Of a stretch of 64,000 nucleotides of DNA, positions 57,553 to 64,000 are shown piece after piece. Both the position numbers and the translations under genes were made by a program. The notes beneath the pieces were generated by a model that saw only the letters and a list, made by a program, of their open reading frames with translations, did no database searches and was not told where the DNA came from. Every line of letters starts with the position of its first letter. Position 1 is the stretch's first letter. Source of the DNA: Pigmentiphaga sp. NML030171 (GTDB lineage: Bacteria > Pseudomonadota > Gammaproteobacteria > Burkholderiales > Burkholderiaceae_B); NCBI RefSeq assembly GCF_002188635.1, contig NZ_NINX01000039.1, positions 248,001-312,000 on the forward strand, read 5' to 3'.

Positions 57553-58808
57553 GCGGTCTCCTTCCTGAACAGGTCGTGCAGCACGCCGAATATCTCGCGC
57601 CGCTCGCGTATGCGCCGCATCGCGAAGTGCGGCGCCGTCTCGCGCTCGTACTCGGCCCACAGGCTGCTCTTGCGCATCTCGTCCACGTCGGGAATCTCGA
57701 TATAGGCGTAGTAGCGCGTGAGCGGCAGCAGGTGTTCGGACAGGAAGCGGGCGCTCTTGGCCGCGTCCGCGCCGAAGGAATCGCCGTCGGTGGCCTGCGC
57801 CGCGTAGACGTTCCAGGTGGCGGGCGAGTAGCGCTCGGTCACGATCTCGTGCATCAGCTCCAGGGCCGAGAGCACCACCGTGCCCCCGCTCTTGGGATCG
57901 TGGAAGAAGGTCTGCTCGTCCACCTCTTCCGCGTTGTCCGTGTGGCGCACGAACACCAGGTCGACGCGTTCGTACTTGCGCGACAGGAATAGGTACAGCA
58001 GCGTGAAGAAGCGCTTGGCGAGGTCCTTCTTGTTCTCGTCCATGGACCCCGAGACGTCCATCAGGCAGAACATCACCGCGCGCGCCACCGGCGATGGTTC
58101 GACCACGCGATGCCGGTAGCGCAGGTCCAGCGAATCGAGGAACGGCACGCGCGCCAGCCGGGACCGGTGCACGTCGATCTCGGCGCGCAGGGCATCGAGC
58201 TCGTCTTCCGGGGCCCCCGCCTCTTCCGACTCCTCCAGCTTCTGCTGCGCCTCCTGCAGCCCCAGCCGCGACCCGCCGCTGAGCGCGATGCGCCGCGACA
58301 GCGAGGTCTTGAGCGTGCGGCCCACGCTCAGCGTGCTGGGCGACCCCGTGGTGGTGTAGCCCGCGCGCCGCCACTTCTGCTGGTTGATCTCGCCTAGCTG
58401 GGTACGGACCAGGTGGGGAAGCTCCATGTCCTCGAAGAAGAGGTTCAGGAACTCCTCCCGCGACAGGCTGAACGTGAACGGATCCACCGAGTCGCCCTCG
58501 CCCGGCTCGGAAGGATCGCCATCGTCGCCGCCCCGGGGCCGGTCGATCTTGTCGCCCTTGGCGAACTCCCGGTTGCCGGGATGGACGATCTCGCGATCCC
58601 CGCCCCTGCCGTAGCGGAAGCTGGGTTCGGAGATGTCCTTGGCCGGGAGGTTGATTTCGCCGCCCTGGTCCATCTCTTCGATGGACCGTTCCTGGACCAG
58701 CTCGCGTACTGCCTTGCGTATCTGGTCCTTGTACCGCCTGATGAAGCGCTCCCGGTTGACAGCGCTCTTGTTACGGCCGTTGAGCCGCCGATCGATGAGT
58801 GAATTCAT
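57549..58808 (-). CDS. yeaH: YeaH/YhbH family protein (DUF444)
   Basis: This 419-residue protein belongs to the PrkA-associated YeaH family, whose role is unclear but tied to stress and nitrogen starvation in E. coli. It has a basic N-terminus, an acidic linker, and a C-terminal von Willebrand A-type domain with the metal motif FCLMDVSGSMDE. ATG 58806-58808 has AGGTGA upstream; a GTG two codons earlier is less likely. It overlaps the next gene by four bases and follows prkA after 11 bp. Confidence 0.94.
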   Translation of the reverse strand: MNSLIDRRLNGRNKSAVNRERFIRRYKDQIRKAVRELVQERSIEEMDQGGEINLPAKDISEPSFRYGRGGDREIVHPGNREFAKGDKIDRPRGGDDGDPSEPGEGDSVDPFTFSLSREEFLNLFFEDMELPHLVRTQLGEINQQKWRRAGYTTTGSPSTLSVGRTLKTSLSRRIALSGGSRLGLQEAQQKLEESEEAGAPEDELDALRAEIDVHRSRLARVPFLDSLDLRYRHRVVEPSPVARAVMFCLMDVSGSMDENKKDLAKRFFTLLYLFLSRKYERVDLVFVRHTDNAEEVDEQTFFHDPKSGGTVVLSALELMHEIVTERYSPATWNVYAAQATDGDSFGADAAKSARFLSEHLLPLTRYYAYIEIPDVDEMRKSSLWAEYERETAPHFAMRRIRERREIFGVLHDLFRKETA

Positions 58809-58819
58809 ATTCACCTAGC

Positions 58820-60745
58820 TCACGAAGACTTCCTCACCCGCAAGTACCACTCGCACAGCAAGCGGACTTGCTTTTCGGTATAGCCTTTCTCGACCATCCG
58901 TTCGACAAAGCTCTCGTGCTTGCGCTTGTCCTCGACCGAGGCCTTGGCGTTGAACGAAATGACCGGGAGCAGATCCTCGGTGTTGGAGAACATCTTCTTC
59001 TCGATCACCTCGCGCAGCTTCTCGTAGCTGGTCCACGCGGGATTGCGGCCGCCGTTGTTGGCACGGGCGCGCAGCACGAAGTTCACGATCTCGTTGCGGA
59101 AATCCTTGGGATTCGCGATGCCCGCCGGTTTCTCGATCTTCTCGAGCTCGGCGTTGAGCGCAGCGCGGTCGAAGCTCTCGCCCGTTTCCGGGTCGCGGAA
59201 CTCCTCGTCCTGGATCCAGCAGTCGGCGAACGTGACGTAGCGGTCGAAGATGTTCTGTCCGTACTCCGAATACGACTCCAGGTACGCCGTCTGGATTTCC
59301 TTGCCGATGAATTCCGCGTAGCGCGGCGCCAGGTAGCCCTTGATGTGCTCCAGATAGCGCCGGCGGATCTCGTCGGGATAGTCCTCGCGGCCGATGCGCT
59401 GCTCCAGCACGTACATCAGGTGCACCGGATTGGCGGCGATCTCGGTCTGGTCGTAGTTGAAGACGCTGGACAGTATCTTGTAGGCGAAGCGCGTCGAGAC
59501 GCCCGTCATGCCCTCGTCGGTGCCGGCGTAGTCCTTGTATTCCTGCAGGACCTTGGCCTTGGGATCGACGTCCTTCAGGCTCTCGCCGTCATAGACCCGC
59601 AGCTTCGAATAGATGCTGGAGTTCTCGGGTTCCTTCAGCCGGGTCAGCACCGAGAACTGCGCCATCATGTCCAGCGTGCCCGGCGCGCATGGCGCCTCGG
59701 CCAGCGAACTGTTCTGCAGCAGCTTGCGGTAGATCTTGACCTCTTCCGACACCTGCAGGCAGTACGGCACCTTGACGATGTAGATACGGTCCAGGAACGC
59801 CTCGTTGTGCTTGTTGTTGCGGAAGGTCTGCCATTCGGACTCGTTGGAATGCGCAAGGATGATCCCGTTGAACGGGATGGCCGAAAACCCTTCGGTGCCC
59901 TTGAAGTTGCCTTCCTGGGTCGCCGTCAGCAAGGGATGCAGCATCTTGATGGGTGCCTTGAACATTTCAACGAATTCGAGCATGCCCTGGTTGGCCAGGC
60001 ACAGCCCTCCCGAATAGCTGTAGGCATCGGGATCGTCTTGCGAGTAGCGGTCCAGCTTGCGGATATCCACCTTGCCGACCAGCGAGGAGATGTCCTGGTT
60101 GTTCTCGTCGCCCGGCTCGGTCTTGGCGATGGCGAGTTGCCGCAGCACCGAAGGCTGGAGCCGGACCACGCGGAACTGCGAGATGTCGCCGTCGAATTCG
60201 TGCAGCCGCTTGATGGCCCAAGGCGACATGATGCCGGTCAGGTAGCGGCGGGGTATGCCGTATTCCTTCTCGAGCTGGTCGCCGAAGCGGTCGGGGTGGA
60301 ACAGGCCCAGCGGCGACTCGTTGACGGGCGAGCCCTTGAGCGCGTAGATGGGGTGCGCTTCCATCAGCGCCTTCAGGCGCTCGGCGATAGACGACTTGCC
60401 GCCGCCGACCGGTCCCAGCAGATAGAGGATTTGCTTGCGTTCTTCCAGCCCCTGGGCCGCGTGCTTGAAGAACGCCACGATCTGGTCGATCACGTCCTCC
60501 ATCCCGAAGAATTCCTTGAAGGCGGGATAGCGCCGGATCATGCGATTGGAAAACAGGCGCGACAACCGTGGATCGTTGCGCGTATCGACCAGCTCGGGCT
60601 CGCCTATCGCGGCAAGCATGCGCTCGGCCGCACTGGCGTAGACCATGGGATCCCGGCGGGCGAGGTCCAGGTACTCCTCGAGAGAAAGTTCGGTTTCCTG
60701 CGTCTTGGCGTATTGAGACTTGAACCCTTCGACGATGTTCAGCAC
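58820..60745 (-). CDS. prkA: PrkA serine protein kinase (YeaG-like)
   Basis: PrkA (641 residues) is a AAA-type serine protein kinase involved in starvation and stress responses. The AAA core has Walker A GPVGGGKSS near residue 110. The C-terminal kinase-like domain follows to the end (VRLLCEWYLRVRKSS). The start is GTG 60743-60745, because GGAGG precedes it by six bases; the TTG two codons upstream would abut GGAGG directly. It heads the prkA-yeaH-spoVR operon. Confidence 0.95.
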   Translation of the reverse strand: MLNIVEGFKSQYAKTQETELSLEEYLDLARRDPMVYASAAERMLAAIGEPELVDTRNDPRLSRLFSNRMIRRYPAFKEFFGMEDVIDQIVAFFKHAAQGLEERKQILYLLGPVGGGKSSIAERLKALMEAHPIYALKGSPVNESPLGLFHPDRFGDQLEKEYGIPRRYLTGIMSPWAIKRLHEFDGDISQFRVVRLQPSVLRQLAIAKTEPGDENNQDISSLVGKVDIRKLDRYSQDDPDAYSYSGGLCLANQGMLEFVEMFKAPIKMLHPLLTATQEGNFKGTEGFSAIPFNGIILAHSNESEWQTFRNNKHNEAFLDRIYIVKVPYCLQVSEEVKIYRKLLQNSSLAEAPCAPGTLDMMAQFSVLTRLKEPENSSIYSKLRVYDGESLKDVDPKAKVLQEYKDYAGTDEGMTGVSTRFAYKILSSVFNYDQTEIAANPVHLMYVLEQRIGREDYPDEIRRRYLEHIKGYLAPRYAEFIGKEIQTAYLESYSEYGQNIFDRYVTFADCWIQDEEFRDPETGESFDRAALNAELEKIEKPAGIANPKDFRNEIVNFVLRARANNGGRNPAWTSYEKLREVIEKKMFSNTEDLLPVISFNAKASVEDKRKHESFVERMVEKGYTEKQVRLLCEWYLRVRKSS

Positions 60746-61247
<502 letters not shown>

Positions 61248-61284
61248 TATACAAGTTCTTGACCTGTATTTGTCGGAACCGAAG

Positions 61285-61322
61285 AAAAAAAGCCCGGTGG
61301 CCACAAGCTGCCGGGCTTTTTG
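61285..61322. terminator. Terminator after tRNA-Pro
   Basis: AGCCCGG (61291-61297) pairs with CCGGGCT (61311-61317), followed by a T run and preceded by an A run. It works on the plus strand for tRNA-Pro and could also serve the minus strand. Confidence 0.85.
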
Positions 61323-61549
61323 TTTTGCTGATTTGTTTCCAGTCAATGCGAACGGAATCGCCCAGGAAAACGTGAAACTGCCGTGATCCTGCATGGCATC
61401 CGACATTGCATTATCTTTTACAAAAACAATCAATAATTTCCGGGCGATTCGTCCGACCAATAACCCTCCTTTTGTCAGGGCCACGTCCGCCAGGCCGTCG
61501 CCCACGGCGTTGTAGTGCCCACTAGGGACATCCGCGCCCGGAGGCGGCG
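61323..61549. other. Non-coding gap between tRNA-Pro terminator and the Lrp gene
   Basis: About 230 bp with no recognisable gene, RNA or strong repeat. It lies downstream of the minus-strand Lrp-type gene. Confidence 0.5.
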
Positions 61550-62029
61550 CTAGCGCGCGCCCGCCGCCCGCAGCGGCAACGCGGTCTTGTAGCGCACCTG
61601 CTTGAGCGCGAAGCTGGAGCGGATCTTCTCGACCTGGGCGATGGGCGACAACTGCTCCAGGATGAAGCTCTCGAGCGCCTGGATGTCCGGCACGGCCACC
61701 CGCAGCAGGTAGTCGGCATCCCCCGTCATCAGGTAGCACTCCATGACTTCCTCGCGGGCGCAGATGGCATCCTCGAATACCTGCAGCGCCTTGCGGTTCT
61801 GCTGCTTCAGGCTGATCGAGATGAACACGTTCAGGTGCAGCCCCAGTTGCTGCGGGTCGAGCAAGGCGACGTACTGGCGGATCAGGCCGGCGGCCTCCAG
61901 CGCCTTGACCCGGGTCAGGCACGGGGATGGCGACAGATGCACCCGGCGCGCCAGTTCCACGTTGGAGATGCTGGCATCGGCCTGGAGCTCGGCCAGGATG
62001 CGCCGGTCGATGTCATCGAGATCGATCAT
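61550..62029 (-). CDS. Lrp/AsnC family regulator
   Basis: This 159-residue regulator has an N-terminal helix-turn-helix ([20 protein letters not shown], then [20 protein letters not shown]) and a C-terminal RAM domain that binds amino acids. It is divergent from a pyruvate-dehydrogenase-type E1 gene; the gap holds three GAATTTTC-type boxes, a typical Lrp-family operator. By analogy with MdeR-MdeB of Pseudomonas it may respond to an amino acid such as methionine, but that is only an inference. Confidence 0.9.
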   Translation of the reverse strand: MIDLDDIDRRILAELQADASISNVELARRVHLSPSPCLTRVKALEAAGLIRQYVALLDPQQLGLHLNVFISISLKQQNRKALQVFEDAICAREEVMECYLMTGDADYLLRVAVPDIQALESFILEQLSPIAQVEKIRSSFALKQVRYKTALPLRAAGAR

Positions 62030-62051
62030 GCTTGATTTCTTCCCCTTGAAA

Positions 62052-62128
62052 GAATTTTCTGCCGCTTATCCCGCTTATTCAAAGAATTTTCGGGGAAAAA
62101 TTCCGGACCTTCAAGCGTAGAATTTTTC
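62052..62128. promoter_or_regulatory. Three GAATTTTC-type boxes, likely Lrp-family operator
   Basis: GAATTTTC occurs at 62052-62059 and 62084-62091, with its inverted partner GAAAAATTC at 62095-62103. GAATTTTTC occurs at 62120-62128. The boxes are about 32-36 bp apart, three helical turns, which suits wrapping by an Lrp octamer. Confidence 0.65.
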
Positions 62129-62152
62129 ATGAAAAGACGAGGAGAGGCAGGC

Positions 62153-64000
62153 ATGTACGACGAATCCCGGCACCTGGCGCGGCTGGACGGCCCGCGAGCC
62201 GACCCCGACCCCATGGAGACCGCCGAATGGCGGGACGCCCTGCTGTCGCTGCTGGAGACGAACGGACCTGAACGCGTACGGCAGATCCTCGACATGCTGG
62301 CGCAGGCGGCTGGCGATTCGGCGGTCGGGTGGCGACCGCCGCGCCATACCCCTTACGTCAACACCATCCCCGTCGAGGCACAGCCCCCCTTCCCCGGCGA
62401 TCTCGCCACCGAAGAGCGGCTGGCCGCGCTGATGCGCTGGAACGCGCTGGCCATGGTGGTCCGCGCCAACCTCGCCCATGGCGAACTGGGCGGGCATATC
62501 GCCAGCTATGCCAGTGCCGCCGATCTGTTCGAGGTCGGCTTCAACCACTTCTTCCGCGGCGGCCCGGCCGGCCAGGCGGACCTGGTGTTCTGCCAGCCCC
62601 ATTCGGCGCCGGGCATCTATGCCCGGGCCTTCCTGGAAGGCCGGCTGCAGGAAGCCGACCTGGCGCACTACCGGCAGGAGATCACCGCGCGGGCGCACGG
62701 GGCGCTCGGCCTGTCCAGCTACCCGCACCCCTGGCTCATGCCCGATTTCTGGCAGTTTCCCACCGGCTCCATGGGCATCGGCCCCATCAACGCCATCTAC
62801 CAGGCGCGTTTCATGCGCTACCTTGCTCACCGCGGCCTGCTGGACACCGCCGGCCGGAAGGTCTGGGGCATCTTCGGCGACGGCGAGATGGACGAGCCCG
62901 AGAGCATGTCGGCGCTGACGCTGGCGGCGCGCGAGGGGCTCGACAATCTCGTCTGGGTGGTGAACTGCAATCTGCAGCGGCTGGACGGTCCGGTGCGCGG
63001 CAACGGCCGCATCGTCGACGAGCTGGAATCCCTGTTCGCGGGCGCCGGCTGGAACGTGATCAAGCTGCTATGGGGGTCGGACTGGGATGGCCTGTTCGCG
63101 CGCGACACCGGCGGCGCCCTGCGGCGGGTCTTCTCGCAGACGGTGGACGGGCAATTGCAGACTTTCGCCGCCAAGGACGGCCGCTTCAACCGCGACCATT
63201 TCTTCGGCCAGGACCCGCAACTGGCCCGGCTGGCGCAGGGCCTGACGGACGAGGAGATCGACCGCCTGCGGCGCGGTGGCCACGATCTGGTGAAGATCCA
63301 TGCCGCCTATCACGCGGCCGCGCGCAGCACGGGGCGCCCCACCGTCATCCTGGCGCAGACCAAGAAAGGCTACGGCATGGGCGAGGCAGGCCAGGGCAAG
63401 ATGACCACCCACCAGCAAAAAAAGCTGGACCGCGACGCCCTGATCGCCTTCCGCGACCGATTCTCGCTGCCACTGAGCGACGATCAGGCCGCATCGCTGG
63501 ACTTCCTGCACCCCGGCGAAGACAGCGCCGAGATCCGCTATCTGCATGCCCGGCGCGGCGAACTCGGCGGCCCCGTGCCGGCCCGATCGCCGCAGGCCGA
63601 TCCGGTGCCGGTGCCCCCGCTGGAACGCTACGCCGGTTTTGCCCTTCAGGCGGACGGCAAGGAAATGTCCACCACAATGGCATTCGTGCGCCTGTTGTCC
63701 AGCCTGCTCAAGGACAGCCGGCTGGGCCCGCGCGTCGTGCCCATCGTCGCCGACGAAGCGCGCACCTTCGGCATGGCGGCGCTGTTCCGGCAGATCGGCA
63801 TCTACTCCAGCGTCGGCCAGCGCTACGAACCCGAGGACATCGGTTCGGTACTGAGCTATCGCGAGGCGCTGGACGGCCAGATCCTGGAGGAAGGCATCAG
63901 CGAGGCCGGCGCGATCAGTTCCTGGACGGCGGCCGCCACCAGCTATGCCGTGCACGGCACGGCGATGCTGCCCTTCTACATCTACTACTCGATGTTCGGC
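62153..64000 (+). CDS. Homodimeric 2-oxoacid (pyruvate) dehydrogenase E1, 5' part
   Basis: This is a homodimeric-type E1 component (AceE-like), which decarboxylates a 2-oxoacid with thiamine diphosphate. The window holds about 616 codons of a protein usually near 890. Visible features are the N-terminal RWNALAMVVRAN, the substrate loop SYPHPWLMPDFWQFPTGSMG, and the thiamine-binding FGDGEMDEPES (about residue 242) to NCNLQRLDGPVRGNG. ATG 62153 has GAGGAG upstream; ATG 62129 has none. Divergence from an Lrp-type regulator suggests a specialised paralogue, for example for 2-oxobutyrate, rather than the housekeeping aceE. Confidence 0.88.
   Translation, partial: MYDESRHLARLDGPRADPDPMETAEWRDALLSLLETNGPERVRQILDMLAQAAGDSAVGWRPPRHTPYVNTIPVEAQPPFPGDLATEERLAALMRWNALAMVVRANLAHGELGGHIASYASAADLFEVGFNHFFRGGPAGQADLVFCQPHSAPGIYARAFLEGRLQEADLAHYRQEITARAHGALGLSSYPHPWLMPDFWQFPTGSMGIGPINAIYQARFMRYLAHRGLLDTAGRKVWGIFGDGEMDEPESMSALTLAAREGLDNLVWVVNCNLQRLDGPVRGNGRIVDELESLFAGAGWNVIKLLWGSDWDGLFARDTGGALRRVFSQTVDGQLQTFAAKDGRFNRDHFFGQDPQLARLAQGLTDEEIDRLRRGGHDLVKIHAAYHAAARSTGRPTVILAQTKKGYGMGEAGQGKMTTHQQKKLDRDALIAFRDRFSLPLSDDQAASLDFLHPGEDSAEIRYLHARRGELGGPVPARSPQADPVPVPPLERYAGFALQADGKEMSTTMAFVRLLSSLLKDSRLGPRVVPIVADEARTFGMAALFRQIGIYSSVGQRYEPEDIGSVLSYREALDGQILEEGISEAGAISSWTAAATSYAVHGTAMLPFYIYYSMFG

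Noticed and set aside
56104-57705. Long open frame on the plus strand opposite spoVR
   Set aside because: It is antisense to a well-conserved gene and shows the His/Val/Gln-rich composition of reversed GC-rich coding sequence.

Overview
The window is a GC-rich, gene-dense stretch of bacterial chromosome. It most likely comes from a member of the Alcaligenaceae (Bordetella/Achromobacter group) in the Betaproteobacteria. Three things point there: the core gene orders (rpsF-priB-rpsR; rodZ-ispG-hisS-yfgM-bamB-der-hfq-hflX-hflK-hflC; hisZ-purA), three Bug/TctC-type periplasmic binding proteins (a family strongly expanded in this group), and orphan metabolic cassettes set between core operons. This is an assignment from protein similarity and gene order; no database search was run.

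Layout. 1-8.3 kb: rpsR (cut by the window edge), priB and rpsF; an asparaginase; lexA with a perfect SOS box and imuA; two small exported proteins of unknown role; rlmB and rnr. 8.4-8.7 kb: two tandem tRNA-Leu(CAG) genes. 8.8-13.1 kb: a Bug protein and CaiB-type CoA-transferase operon, divergent from a sigma-54 activator, with a consensus -24/-12 promoter between them. 13.2-16.4 kb: phosphoribosyltransferase, purA, hisZ. 16.4-19.4 kb: a UbiD-type decarboxylase plus Bug protein, apparently inserted between hflC and hisZ. 19.7-32.2 kb: a long minus-strand core block (hflC, hflK, hflX, hfq, der, bamB, yfgM, hisS, ispG, rodZ, rlmN, ndk). 32.4-38.3 kb: yccA-like gene, rlmD, exonuclease, nlpD-like, pcm, surE. 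38.5-51.9 kb: accessory genes, many in regulator/target pairs (LysR/azoR, AraC/NimT-like, PadR/siderophore-interacting protein, TetR/Rieske oxygenase), plus an isolated ATP-synthase epsilon-like gene and mgtC with a small ACT-like partner. 52-54.8 kb: an overlapping three-gene envelope cassette (beta-propeller, NodB-like deacetylase, fatty-acid-hydroxylase-type membrane protein). 54.8-60.8 kb: fabA, a NIPSNAP protein, and the stress operon prkA-yeaH-spoVR. 61.2-64 kb: tRNA-Pro(GGG), an Lrp-type regulator and the start of a homodimeric pyruvate-dehydrogenase-type E1.

The most striking non-coding signal is a family of GC-rich repeat units of about 80 bp in two forms, called alpha and beta here. 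At all three junctions where they cluster (19.4-19.7, 33.1-33.5 and 55.7-56.0 kb) the flanking genes are convergent. An alpha and a beta unit face each other across a central hairpin that looks like a bidirectional terminator. The two forms differ by paired changes that keep their hairpins intact, which suggests that structure is what is selected. A lone alpha unit sits just upstream of hisS and places a run of G where the ribosome binding site should be.

The strongest regulatory inferences are the SOS control of lexA-imuA, the sigma-54 control of the CoA-transferase/Bug operon, the 24-bp palindrome overlapping the Rieske oxygenase promoter, the 12-bp-periodic operator before padR, and the three GAATTTTC-type boxes between the Lrp gene and the E1 gene.
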